The notes below the pieces were generated by a model that was given only the letters and a program-made list of their open reading frames with translations, made no database searches and was not told the DNA's origin. A program made the position numbers and the translations under genes. Below, one piece after another: positions 7,419-16,288 of a stretch of DNA of 37,478 nt (the first letter of the stretch is position 1; every line of letters begins with the position of its first letter). The stretch comes from Cyclobacteriaceae bacterium (GTDB lineage: Bacteria; Bacteroidota; Bacteroidia; Cytophagales; Cyclobacteriaceae): the NCBI GenBank assembly GCA_022841475.1, contig JALHRJ010000043.1, forward strand, positions 1 to 37,478, written 5' to 3'.

Positions 7419-7435
7419 ATACCCTAATAGGGTAT
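7419..7435. promoter_or_regulatory. Palindrome ATACCCT-AAT-AGGGTAT in divergent intergenic region
   Basis: A perfect 7-base inverted repeat with a 3-base spacer lies 26 bases upstream of the glucosidase ATG, between two divergent genes. Its size and place suit a dimeric repressor site. A related TACCCTAC stands at 7323-7330. Regulator unknown. Confidence 0.45.
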
Positions 7436-7460
7436 TATTTTTTTCTTACTTTGGGGTTGT

Positions 7461-10112
7461 ATGACAGCAGAGAAAAAACGCCTGATTGAAGATCGCGACA
7501 AAATAAAAGACTGGCGCCAGTGGGGGCCCTATCTTACGGAGCGCCAATGGGGCACGGTGCGTGAGGATTATAGCGCTCACGGAGATGCCTGGAACTACGT
7601 CTCGCACGATATGGCCCGCAGTAAAGCCTATCGATGGGGTGAAGAAGGCATTGCCGGCATTTCAGATGATCAGCAATTGCTTTGCTTTTCGCTCGCCTTG
7701 TGGAACCAAAAGGATCCCATCATCAAAGAGCGTTTTTTTGGGCTTACCAATCCAGAAGGAAATCATGGCGAAGATGTAAAGGAGCTTTATTATTATCTTG
7801 ACTCAACACCTACGCATTCCTTTATGCGCATGTTGTATAAATATCCACAGCAAGAATATCCCTATTCATTGCTCATTGAAGAAAGCAAAAAACGTGGAAA
7901 ACAGGATCCGGAATTTGAATTGTTTGACACTGGAATTTTTTCCGACAACCGGTACTTTGATGTGGAGGTGGCCTACGCAAAAGCGGATGTCAAAGACATG
8001 CTCGTAAAAATAACCGTTACTAATAGAGGCCCTGAGTCTGCTGCTCTGGATGTATTGCCAACCCTCTGGTTTCGTAACACATGGGCGTGGGGTTATGATA
8101 GCTACAAGCCAGAATTATATCTTGACGACAAGGGTGTGATTAAGGCGAGTCATAACCAGCTAGGCAATTACTATTTGTATTGCGATGACAAAACTTCAGA
8201 AGCTCTCTTTTGTGAAAATGAAACGAATACATGGCGGCTCCATCAGCATTTTCAACCTGGCACCTTTAAGGATGGTATTAACGATTACCTTGTTTTTGAT
8301 TATCCTGCCGCAATCAATAAAATTAATAAAGGCACAAAAGCGGCATTCCGGATTACCAAAACCCTTGCAGCCGGGGAGTCAACCGTTATACGTTTGCGGT
8401 TAGCTGCTGAGTTTACTACAAAGCCTTTTCAAAAGTTTGATTCGTTGTTTGATTTACGAAAGCAAGAAGCGGACAAGTTTTATGAAGGTCTTCAAAAGGA
8501 TATCCCGAACGCAGAAGAGCGAATGATACAACGGCAGGCCCTTGCCGGTATGTTATGGAGTAAACAATTTTATCTCTACGATCTGGACGTATGGTTGAAA
8601 GGCGATCCCGCTCAACCTCCCCCTTCCTCCGCACGTAAAAATGGCCGCAACAACGAGTGGAATCATCTTCACAATGCCGATATTATTTCCATGCCCGATA
8701 AATGGGAATATCCCTGGTATGCAGCGTGGGATCTTGCCTTTCATGCGATTCCCTTTGCCCTGATCGATCCTGAATTTGCCAAACAACAAATGTTGTTGCT
8801 TACCAAAGAGTGGTATATGCATCCTAACGGTCAGCTTCCAGCCTACGAGTGGGCATTCAGTGATGTGAACCCTCCGGTTCATGCCTGGGCAAGTTGGCGT
8901 GTGTATAGAATAGATAGCAAGCTGCAGGATGGAAAGCGTGATCGAAAATTCTTAGAAGAAATATTCCATAAGTTGTTACTCAACTTTACCTGGTGGGTAA
9001 ATAAAAAGGACATGAATGGAAATAATATTTTTCAGGGTGGTTTTTTAGGCATGGATAATATTGGTGTGTTTGATCGCAGCAGTACGCACCTTCCCACTGG
9101 GGGCTACATTGAGCAATCCGATGGTACCAGTTGGATGGCCATGTTTACCTTGAACATGTTGCGCATGTCTCTGGAATTGGCAAAGGAAAACCCCACCTAC
9201 CAGAGTCTGGCGACTAAATTCTTTGAACACTTTCTTTACATCGCAGGTGCCATGGCCAATGTTGACAAGGAAGGCATTAACTTATGGGATGAAGAAGATG
9301 AGTTTTTTTATGATGTTCTCCATCTACCCACTCATGAGCGAATCAAATTAAAAGTGCGTTCGATGGTTGGCTTAATTCCACTCTTTGCAGTGGAAGTACT
9401 GAATGAAGAAATTTTTCAGCAGATGCCTGAGTTTACCGCCCGGCTTGATTGGTTTTTACAAAACCGGCCAGACCTCGCAAACCTTATCTCACGGTGGGGA
9501 GCTCGGGGAACAAACCAACGGCACTTATTATCGCTGTTGCGCGGACATAGAATGAAACGGTTACTTAAACGCATGCTGGATACAAAAGAATTTCTATCCC
9601 CTTATGGCGTGCGGGCATTATCGCGCATACATCTTGAAAATCCTTACGTGCTGCATGCCAATGGCAGTGCATTCTCAGTTCGGTATCAGTCAGGCGAAAG
9701 TGACTCTTATTTATTTGGTGGTAATAGCAACTGGCGTGGCCCGGTTTGGTTTCCTGTAAATTTTCTGATCATCGAATCACTTTACCGGTTCCATCATTAC
9801 TATGGTGATGATTTTAAAGTTGAGCATCCTACAGGCTCAGGCAATCTGCTCACGTTGCGCGATATTGCCAATGATCTTTCACAACGCATGATCAACCTGT
9901 TCAAAAAAGATGATCAGGGCAACCGACCGATTTATGGTAACAATCAGCTCTTGCAAACCGATCCAAATTTTAATGAGCATTTGTTGTTTCATGAATATTT
10001 TGATGGTGACACGGGCCGTGGCTTAGGCGCCAATCACCAAACCGGGTGGACAGGCTTAGTGGCTAAGTTAATCCAACCCCTTATTCCGGTTGACACTAAA
10101 AAAATTAAGTAA
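7461..10112 (+). CDS. MGH1/GH63-type glucosidase
   Basis: An 883-residue enzyme with no signal peptide, so probably cytosolic. The N-terminal beta-sandwich contains ERFFGLTNPEGNHGEDVKE and LDSTPTHSFMRMLYKYPQ; the (alpha/alpha)6 barrel follows. The region PWYAAWDLAFHAIPFALID holds the likely catalytic Asp (WDLAFH), and the C-terminal HEYFDGDTGRGLGANHQTGW holds the likely catalytic Glu (HEYFDG). These match GH63-related MGH1-type hydrolases such as glucosylglycerate or mannosylglycerate hydrolases and alpha-glucosidases. The exact sugar is not determined. The ATG at 7461 comes 7 bases after a near-consensus -7 box (TTACTTTG), so the transcript may be nearly leaderless; no strong Shine-Dalgarno is seen. 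The gene stands alone, divergent from the oxidoreductase. Confidence 0.9.
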   Translation: MTAEKKRLIEDRDKIKDWRQWGPYLTERQWGTVREDYSAHGDAWNYVSHDMARSKAYRWGEEGIAGISDDQQLLCFSLALWNQKDPIIKERFFGLTNPEGNHGEDVKELYYYLDSTPTHSFMRMLYKYPQQEYPYSLLIEESKKRGKQDPEFELFDTGIFSDNRYFDVEVAYAKADVKDMLVKITVTNRGPESAALDVLPTLWFRNTWAWGYDSYKPELYLDDKGVIKASHNQLGNYYLYCDDKTSEALFCENETNTWRLHQHFQPGTFKDGINDYLVFDYPAAINKINKGTKAAFRITKTLAAGESTVIRLRLAAEFTTKPFQKFDSLFDLRKQEADKFYEGLQKDIPNAEERMIQRQALAGMLWSKQFYLYDLDVWLKGDPAQPPPSSARKNGRNNEWNHLHNADIISMPDKWEYPWYAAWDLAFHAIPFALIDPEFAKQQMLLLTKEWYMHPNGQLPAYEWAFSDVNPPVHAWASWRVYRIDSKLQDGKRDRKFLEEIFHKLLLNFTWWVNKKDMNGNNIFQGGFLGMDNIGVFDRSSTHLPTGGYIEQSDGTSWMAMFTLNMLRMSLELAKENPTYQSLATKFFEHFLYIAGAMANVDKEGINLWDEEDEFFYDVLHLPTHERIKLKVRSMVGLIPLFAVEVLNEEIFQQMPEFTARLDWFLQNRPDLANLISRWGARGTNQRHLLSLLRGHRMKRLLKRMLDTKEFLSPYGVRALSRIHLENPYVLHANGSAFSVRYQSGESDSYLFGGNSNWRGPVWFPVNFLIIESLYRFHHYYGDDFKVEHPTGSGNLLTLRDIANDLSQRMINLFKKDDQGNRPIYGNNQLLQTDPNFNEHLLFHEYFDGDTGRGLGANHQTGWTGLVAKLIQPLIPVDTKKIK

Positions 10113-10145
10113 GACACTTGCATTAAGAGCTTTGAAATCGACCCG

Positions 10146-10715
10146 CTAAAATCTAAGTCGTACTCCAACACCGGATTTTACAATATCAAAAAAATTTATG
10201 CTCCTTACATTTAGCACGTAAGAAACTACGTAAAGATCATTGGTGTTGAATTCAATATAGCCACTCACAGACTTAAAAAAGGAATCGGTCAACTGGTACG
10301 TGACTGCGCTTTCCAGCAGAAGATGCAAACGGAGTGCAGAAGGCCACCAATAATATCCTTTGGGGTAGCGATCACTGGGCCACCGGGTGTAAAAGTTTTC
10401 TCCGAAATGATAGCTTATCATTGCCCCTACATTAAGCGGTTGAATGTAGAATCTTGAAGACTGCTCAATCGTAATAGGTGTAAATAAATACTTGCCTGTG
10501 ACTATATGCAGTATTCCTCCCCGACTTGCAGGAACAAATCCATAATGCGCGCTTACTCGCGCTCTATCCTTAATTTCATAACCCACCCCAAGACTTTTAT
10601 AGCCAATACTTCCAGCATATTGAATCGTGATAAAATCCGGATAAAGATCAGAATCCTGAGCATAACATAAGTTCGCCCACAAAACCATACCTATTAAAAA
10701 ACTTGTAGCTCGCAT
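10146..10715 (-). CDS. Small outer-membrane beta-barrel protein, hypothetical
   Basis: A 189-residue secreted protein. Residues 1-19 are a signal peptide ending in CYAQ. The rest alternates hydrophobic and polar residues with many aromatics (GYKSLGVGYEIKDRARVSAHYGF, ALRLHLLLESAVTYQL, IVKSGVGVRLRF) and ends in Phe, the usual C-terminal signature of an outer-membrane barrel. It starts one base after the stop codon of the metallophosphoesterase lipoprotein, so the two form an operon and may act together at the cell surface. I do not recognise a specific family. Confidence 0.7.
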   Translation of the reverse strand: MRATSFLIGMVLWANLCYAQDSDLYPDFITIQYAGSIGYKSLGVGYEIKDRARVSAHYGFVPASRGGILHIVTGKYLFTPITIEQSSRFYIQPLNVGAMISYHFGENFYTRWPSDRYPKGYYWWPSALRLHLLLESAVTYQLTDSFFKSVSGYIEFNTNDLYVVSYVLNVRSINFFDIVKSGVGVRLRF

Positions 10716-10716
10716 A

Positions 10717-11535
10717 CTAATAATTCACTACTTCTTTTTTAATTTTTCCATCCGCTATTTTCAATAACACAAAAAACCGTTGATCGAATGAATGACTGGT
10801 CATGTAGCGGACTCCATCCTGAAAAGGGTAATGATCTCTATGTTCATGCGCATGCCCATGAAGAGATACTATAAAGTTTGGCGAATCACGGAACAATGAA
10901 GAATAAGGTTTCTCTAGTTCAGGATTAAAATCGCCCCCACCAAAAGGTGGAACATGGGAAACGGCTACCTGATACTTAACACCCACAGTATCCATGAGAC
11001 CCTGAGCAAGCCATTCCAGGTCCGGTACATTGTTGCCTGTGTACTCCCGACTATTTGTATTGTGCAAAATAAACTTGACACTGTCATAAATGAAGGTATC
11101 ATTCAGAGGTCCGAAGACTCGTTTAAATATGTCCTCACCGTTCGCCACAACATCATGATTTCCAACAACAGCGATATAAGGCTTTGATAATTTCGATAGT
11201 CGATCGGTTATCCATTCATATTCTTGTAGTAATCCAAAATCGGTAATGTCACCAGCCAACAAAACAAAATCAATTTCCTTTATCGAATTTGCTTTACTAA
11301 TGAAAGTCTCCAATTCATCATAAAATCTCTGTGAGTCTCCCACAAAGGCTATGGTAATGGTGTCATCAGGAATCGTTCTGGACAGGCGTGATAGGTTTTT
11401 TGCATTTAAGTCGCGTGGTGTATCGCTACCAAACTTTTGATTAGGGCTATTCTCCCATGTATCCATGCAGGATTGCAGGAAAACCATGAAAAAAAATATA
11501 AAATAAATATACCTTTTACCAATCGTGACTGGCAT
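10717..11535 (-). CDS. Metallophosphoesterase lipoprotein
   Basis: A 272-residue calcineurin-like phosphoesterase. The N-terminus MPVTIGKRYIYFIFFFMVFLQSC is a lipoprotein signal with C23 as lipidation site. The metal motifs are GDSQ (first motif, with Gln where most members have His), LAGDITD, VGNHDV, VSHVPPFGGG and LHGHAHEH. The D-x-Q variant of motif I is known from other secreted members and need not destroy activity. Substrate (phosphomonoester, cyclic nucleotide or phosphodiester) unknown; location is periplasmic or surface. It is directly followed by the barrel gene at 10146-10715. Confidence 0.92.
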   Translation of the reverse strand: MPVTIGKRYIYFIFFFMVFLQSCMDTWENSPNQKFGSDTPRDLNAKNLSRLSRTIPDDTITIAFVGDSQRFYDELETFISKANSIKEIDFVLLAGDITDFGLLQEYEWITDRLSKLSKPYIAVVGNHDVVANGEDIFKRVFGPLNDTFIYDSVKFILHNTNSREYTGNNVPDLEWLAQGLMDTVGVKYQVAVSHVPPFGGGDFNPELEKPYSSLFRDSPNFIVSLHGHAHEHRDHYPFQDGVRYMTSHSFDQRFFVLLKIADGKIKKEVVNY

Positions 11536-11846
11536 AAAAAACTCTTAATACACCATTTTATACTATGGAACTATTTGAACTTCAAGAAAATTGAATTGAA
11601 TCAGTTTACGCATAACATAAACATTTGTTGCGTTGACTCTATTATTAATCCATTAACTAATTCGATCAATAAACAGAATCATTTATAGAAGTGTTTTATT
11701 AAATTTTTCTAATCAATTTAGCATGCAGCTGTCATGAAGATGCTTAAAAAGCAGCTGTGCTCTATTCCGTATAAATTATTGATTAAAATCCTTGGCCTAA
11801 AAGGGATCTAGAAGCATATAATGTTGCCAAGGCACCAGATTCAATT
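11536..11846. other. AT-rich intergenic spacer, no gene seen
   Basis: 311 bases between the metallophosphoesterase start and the helicase stop, both on the minus strand. The octamer GCAGCTGT occurs twice (11725-11732 and 11751-11758) but forms no convincing hairpin. No TAnnTTTG box, RNA gene or coding frame could be supported. Confidence 0.5.
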
Positions 11847-14105
11847 TTAAACCTTGCTGAATTTTACATGCGCGATTACCGCTCTCAGTTTTCCATATCC
11901 ATATTTACCTTCGAGCGCATCGTACAATTGTTTGGAAACAAATCCTTCGGGTAATAAACGGATGGCATCTGTAATTTCAGTTACTTCTTTTTCATTCATA
12001 AATGAAAAAATATCTAATCTGGCAGTTTCCACTGCTTTGGCAAGATGTCCTTCGATTGTACTTGCAACCAGGCCACGCTCTTTAGCTACCTGATCGATTG
12101 TCATGCCTGACTTAAATAGTTCCAATGTTATATCATACGTACTGGGGGCATCCGCTTTTTTAGATTTTCGTTCTTTACGAGGCTTTCGCTTGCGGGTTGC
12201 AGGTTCTTGTCCCTTGAAGGATTTATTAATTTCTTCAAGTAACGTTGAGCGTTCGGCCGATCGTTGTTTCGTGATTGTATCAAATTCAAATTCTGCATGA
12301 CCCTGAAGTATTCCTTCAGTAAGCAGCAAAGCCTTATCCACTTCTTCCAGTTTTTTACTGAATGCCAGATCTAACTCTGTCAATTGATTAACATACGTCT
12401 TTACACGCGTTTGTTTCTTCATCGTTTGCAGGTGTTCAAGGAGTAGCTTCATCGACTGAAATAAAAATGCCCGGTAGTATGTTCTCCCCTTGGTGATTCG
12501 CTCTAGCAATAACGGGTGCTGATTTGTCAGTAGAAGATCTATCAATTGCCTCCGAAATCTTTCTGTATTTATTTTCTCTGCTTCTAAGGTCTCAACAAGC
12601 TGTGTGAGCACAGGCTTCATGGTTTCTTCAGCAAATTCTTCTGGCCCTTTATCCTTTTGCACATAGTTTAGGTCTTTAATCAGCAAAGAGAAATCAAACG
12701 TTTGGTTAATCAGTTGCTGGAGGTAAAGTTGTTGTTTCTTTTGTATTACCTCAGCCAGTCGTTCGGGTTGATGATTCGCTAAGGCAAAAGCTGCTACCTG
12801 CTCATCTGTACTGATAACCGATGGTGTAATTCGTGTTCGCAACACTAATCCTTCCAAAGATCTTAATCTTGATAACGCTACATAAACCTGCCCGCCTGCA
12901 AAGGCTTGCCCTACATCGATGATTGCTTTCTCAAACGTAAGACCCTGACTTTTATGTACTGTAATTGCCCACGCAAGTTTTACCGGGTACTGTTCGAACG
13001 AACCAATGACTTCTTCACCCATTTCATGGGAGTTGGACTCTACGGTATATCGTTTATTCTCCCATCGTTCACGTTTTAACAAATACTCCTCGTGGGTTAC
13101 GGCCATCGTCACCCAGATATCGTCATCTTCAATTTTATGAACCGTTGCGAGTTTACCATTAAAGTATTTTTTATCCTCCGAAGTATCGTTACGGATAAAC
13201 ATGATCTGCGCTCCTTCTTTTAGTTCGAGACTGGCTTGCACCGGATACATGCTTTCCGGAAAATCGCCTTCGAGAAAGGCATCAAAGAAATGAGCTTGTG
13301 AATTTAGGTTTCGCAACTCCTTTTGATTTAACTCATCAGCTTTATAATTATGCGTGGTGAGCGTAATTACTTCTTGCAAAGAACTAATCTCATCGGCAGG
13401 TTTATAATATTGATTGAGCGTTTCAATATCATGTTTAGTAACCGTGTTATTACGGAGATTATTCAGGATGTCGATAAAACTGGAATCATGCTGGCGAAAA
13501 ATCTTATCCAATTCAATGTAAATCGGTGGATCTTCTTGCAGCGCTTTGGCTTCATAGAACCAGGGACTTTTATAATAACGACCTAATACTTCTTGTTCCT
13601 CATTTCGAACAACCGGTGGCAATTGATAAAGATCTCCAATAAACAATACTTGCGCCCCGCCAAAACTTTGTCTGAAATTACCACGGGCTGCTTTCATCCG
13701 GTAGTCGATAGCATCCAATAAATCTGCCCGCAACATGCTCACTTCATCTATCACCAGCAGGTCAATAGAGCGAAGTACTTGTTTGCGGGCGCTGTTAAGG
13801 GGATGCTTGCGTGCCAGCACATTTTGATTTAGCACTCGCCCACTTTCTGTAAAATCATCGGGCAGAAAACGATCGGGTAAAAATGTAACCGGAGGTAATA
13901 GAAACTGAGAATGAATAGTAACGCCCCCGGCATTCAAGGCAGCAATACCCGTAGGCGCCACCACAATAAAATTTTTGTGCGTATGCTCAGCCAGACTTTT
14001 CAGGAACGTAGTTTTACCCGTACCCGCTTTGCCAGTTAAAAAAACATGGCTGGACGTAGTATTTAAAAACCGGCTTGCAAATTTTTTAAAATCGGGTGCT
14101 TCCAT
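11847..14105 (-). CDS. Pif1-like helicase with C-terminal HTH domain
   Basis: A 752-residue superfamily 1B DNA helicase. Walker A is GKAGTGKTT (25-33), Walker B is LLVIDEVSM (about 117-124), motif III is FIGDLYQLPPVV, and the UvrD/Pif1-type motif V/VI is TVHKSQGLTFEKAIIDVG followed by YVALSRLRSLEGL. A linker rich in Lys/Arg (GQEPATRKRKPRKERKSKK) leads to a C-terminal HTH_40-type winged domain, YDITLELFKSGMTIDQVAKERGLVASTIEGHLAKA, like that at the end of some RecQ proteins. Likely roles are 5'-3' unwinding of forked or G-quadruplex DNA. The ATG at 14105 sits close to the Walker A motif, as usual. The next gene is divergent (102 bases away). Confidence 0.93.
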   Translation of the reverse strand: MEAPDFKKFASRFLNTTSSHVFLTGKAGTGKTTFLKSLAEHTHKNFIVVAPTGIAALNAGGVTIHSQFLLPPVTFLPDRFLPDDFTESGRVLNQNVLARKHPLNSARKQVLRSIDLLVIDEVSMLRADLLDAIDYRMKAARGNFRQSFGGAQVLFIGDLYQLPPVVRNEEQEVLGRYYKSPWFYEAKALQEDPPIYIELDKIFRQHDSSFIDILNNLRNNTVTKHDIETLNQYYKPADEISSLQEVITLTTHNYKADELNQKELRNLNSQAHFFDAFLEGDFPESMYPVQASLELKEGAQIMFIRNDTSEDKKYFNGKLATVHKIEDDDIWVTMAVTHEEYLLKRERWENKRYTVESNSHEMGEEVIGSFEQYPVKLAWAITVHKSQGLTFEKAIIDVGQAFAGGQVYVALSRLRSLEGLVLRTRITPSVISTDEQVAAFALANHQPERLAEVIQKKQQLYLQQLINQTFDFSLLIKDLNYVQKDKGPEEFAEETMKPVLTQLVETLEAEKINTERFRRQLIDLLLTNQHPLLLERITKGRTYYRAFLFQSMKLLLEHLQTMKKQTRVKTYVNQLTELDLAFSKKLEEVDKALLLTEGILQGHAEFEFDTITKQRSAERSTLLEEINKSFKGQEPATRKRKPRKERKSKKADAPSTYDITLELFKSGMTIDQVAKERGLVASTIEGHLAKAVETARLDIFSFMNEKEVTEITDAIRLLPEGFVSKQLYDALEGKYGYGKLRAVIAHVKFSKV

Positions 14106-14207
14106 CAGCCCTTAAATTACCTATATCCGTTTAATCTGAATAGAATTTATTTGCTAATCTTAGTTTTCAACTATAAGACATTTTAGATTTAACATCTAAA
14201 GGATTTT

Positions 14208-15323
14208 ATGACTCTGATATTCAAGAACCTCAAGGTGAATGTATTTGGCAGAATATCAATGCTCGTAGTTTTGATTCTAACTAGTACTATTTCCTTTTTC
14301 AGTTGCAAAAAAGACGAAGAGTCTCCATCCCGAACCTTCCGAATGGGGTTTCAAAATTCTGCTCCACGACTTGATATTGACTTAGTCATTCAATCGCTTA
14401 ATTTATGGACTCAACGGGCCGATGTAGCCATGATTACAACCGAAGTGCCATGGGCTGCATTGCTTGGTGGCATGTCTGTAGATGATTATGTTGTGGACAA
14501 TTACAAAGACCTGGTTGCCTTTTACCGAAGCAAAGACTTAAAACTGTGGGTGTACATCGATCCGCAAAACGGATTGGACCGGGCCAACGATGCAGTAAGT
14601 CTACAACAGGCCAACAAAAGCATTGCCGATGCTGACATGCAATTGCTCTATCAAAAATTTACTGTCGCGATGGATAGTATTCTTAAGCCCGATCATTTAG
14701 GGCTGGCATTAGAAACCAATCTGATTCGTGATGCTTCGCCTGCATCCATCTATAACGGTGTTAAGACCGCTGTTAATGTTACAGCCCAGGTTGTGCGGGC
14801 GCGCAATGCTACCGTTCCGTTAAGCATCAGTGTGCAGGTTGATCATGCATGGGGGAAACTCGGAGGCGGTTCGTACACCGGCATTGCCCAGGACTTTACA
14901 GACTTTCCGTTTATTCAGGAGCTTGGTCTCTCATCGTATCCGTATTTCGGGTTCGATGATCCAACCGATATACCACTTAATTATTATACCCGGCTGGTAG
15001 AAGGAAAAAATCTTCCCGTATTTATAACGGAAGGTGGCTGGTCTTCCGCATCAGTAACTACTCCGGACCGTTCCTTTGTCAGTTCGCCTGAACTACAGAA
15101 AGCCTACATTGAACATCACACACATTTGTTAAATGAAGTAGGTGCCAAAGCTGTGTTTCAATTGGTGTTTACGGATATAGATATTACCGCAGTACCAGGT
15201 GATGTGCCCGACAATATCGACTATTTCTTATACATCGGTCTGGTAGATATCAACTTCAACATAAAGCCTGCCCTCAATGCATGGGATCAAGTCTTCGGCT
15301 ATCGCTACAGAGGCACCGACTAG
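14208..15323 (+). CDS. GH53-like TIM-barrel lipoprotein
   Basis: A 371-residue lipoprotein. After a long N-terminus, the lipobox ISFFSC gives C33, followed by KKDEES, which fits the charged export signal that sends Bacteroidota lipoproteins to the cell surface. The body resembles a clan-A glycoside hydrolase barrel: LGLALETN places a candidate acid/base Glu (E168) and VFITEGGWSS a candidate nucleophile Glu (E274), as in GH53 endo-beta-galactanases, with GLSSYPYF between them. Identity to GH53 is inferred only from motif order; a related catalytic or non-catalytic TIM barrel is possible. The start ATG 14208 has an AAAGGA Shine-Dalgarno. No transporter or SusCD pair is nearby to suggest a substrate. 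Confidence 0.7.
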   Translation: MTLIFKNLKVNVFGRISMLVVLILTSTISFFSCKKDEESPSRTFRMGFQNSAPRLDIDLVIQSLNLWTQRADVAMITTEVPWAALLGGMSVDDYVVDNYKDLVAFYRSKDLKLWVYIDPQNGLDRANDAVSLQQANKSIADADMQLLYQKFTVAMDSILKPDHLGLALETNLIRDASPASIYNGVKTAVNVTAQVVRARNATVPLSISVQVDHAWGKLGGGSYTGIAQDFTDFPFIQELGLSSYPYFGFDDPTDIPLNYYTRLVEGKNLPVFITEGGWSSASVTTPDRSFVSSPELQKAYIEHHTHLLNEVGAKAVFQLVFTDIDITAVPGDVPDNIDYFLYIGLVDINFNIKPALNAWDQVFGYRYRGTD

Positions 15324-15352
15324 TCAACTAGAGCCAGCAAAATAAAGTAGAA

Positions 15353-16147
15353 TTACTTAGCCGTGGGAGTCTCGTCAATTTTCAAAATATAAACATGTGG
15401 CCAATGTTTTCCCGTAACTAAAAAGGATCGGGTATCCGGATGCCATGCTATACCATTGAGTACATCTACTTTAGGGCTTGCCTTCCGGGCATCATTGGCT
15501 AACGTAGTTAAGTCAAGTCGGCCAACCACTTTGCCCGTGGCAGGATCAATTTTCACAATTTTATTTGTCTGCCAAACGTTGGCGTACACAAAGCCTTCAA
15601 TGTATTCCAGTTCATTCAGATTATCAACGGGACCTTGTTCATCCGTTACCGCAACTGATTTAGCGATCCCGAGCGTTGTGGTATCCAGATAATGTAATTT
15701 GTTTGACCCATCGCTCATGATCAGGTTATTGTTATCATGGGTAAGTCCCCAGCCTTCTGAGTCATATGTCCATTCACTAAGTTTCTTAAAATCTTTTAGT
15801 GAATAGACAAAGCCTACTTTTGTTGTGTAGGTAAGCTGATAAATTTTATTGTTAAGAATAGAAATGCCCTCGCCAAAGTAACGATTGTCCAGAATTACTT
15901 TCTTGTCAGCGATACCTGAATTGATATTAACAATTCCAATCCAGGAAGTGCCGTTTTGGCCAGTGCTCTCATAGAGTTCGCCATTATGTATTAGCAGCCC
16001 TTGAGTAAAGGCTTCGGTATCGTGTGGCCATACGCTGCGGATTACGTAGTTGATTTTCAAGGGGTCAACAGCAGCTTTTTGTTCTTTGGGCTGAGAGCAC
16101 GATAAAACCCAAAAGGTCGGGAATACAAACAACAAAATTTTCTTCAT
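15353..16147 (-). CDS. Glutaminyl-peptide cyclotransferase (glutamine cyclotransferase family)
   Basis: A 264-residue secreted protein with lipoprotein signal MKKILLFVFPTFWVLSC (C17). The mature part is a five-bladed propeller of the plant/bacterial glutaminyl cyclase family (PF05096): WPHDTEAFTQGLLI, YESTGQNGTSWI, GEGISILNNKIYQLTY, EGWGLTHD, NELEYIEGFVYANVWQTN and LNGIAWHPDTRSFLVTGK are all family motifs. The enzyme cyclises N-terminal Gln to pyroglutamate, which here would protect exported or surface proteins from aminopeptidases. It is convergent with the GH53-like gene (29 bases) and has a -7 box upstream at 16174-16181. Confidence 0.93.
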   Translation of the reverse strand: MKKILLFVFPTFWVLSCSQPKEQKAAVDPLKINYVIRSVWPHDTEAFTQGLLIHNGELYESTGQNGTSWIGIVNINSGIADKKVILDNRYFGEGISILNNKIYQLTYTTKVGFVYSLKDFKKLSEWTYDSEGWGLTHDNNNLIMSDGSNKLHYLDTTTLGIAKSVAVTDEQGPVDNLNELEYIEGFVYANVWQTNKIVKIDPATGKVVGRLDLTTLANDARKASPKVDVLNGIAWHPDTRSFLVTGKHWPHVYILKIDETPTAK

Positions 16148-16173
16148 TTTAAGCTATTTGCTTTACGCAAGGA

Positions 16174-16181
16174 CAAAGATA
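16174..16181 (-). promoter_or_regulatory. -7 box for glutaminyl cyclotransferase gene
   Basis: On the minus strand this reads TATCTTTG, a perfect TAnnTTTG box, 26 bases before the ATG at 16147. No TTG was found at the usual 17-23 base spacing. Confidence 0.45.
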
Positions 16182-16288
16182 AGTGATTACAAACAACTAA
16201 AGGAGTTTAAAACTTTTCCATATTTTTCCATCCTCAATTGATTTCTGTCGATAATGTAGTATTTTAGATTCTCTGCCTAACCTTTCAC

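Noticed and set aside
11725..11758. GCAGCTGT repeated twice in a spacer
   Set aside because: Two short copies with no pairing structure and no gene context; likely chance.
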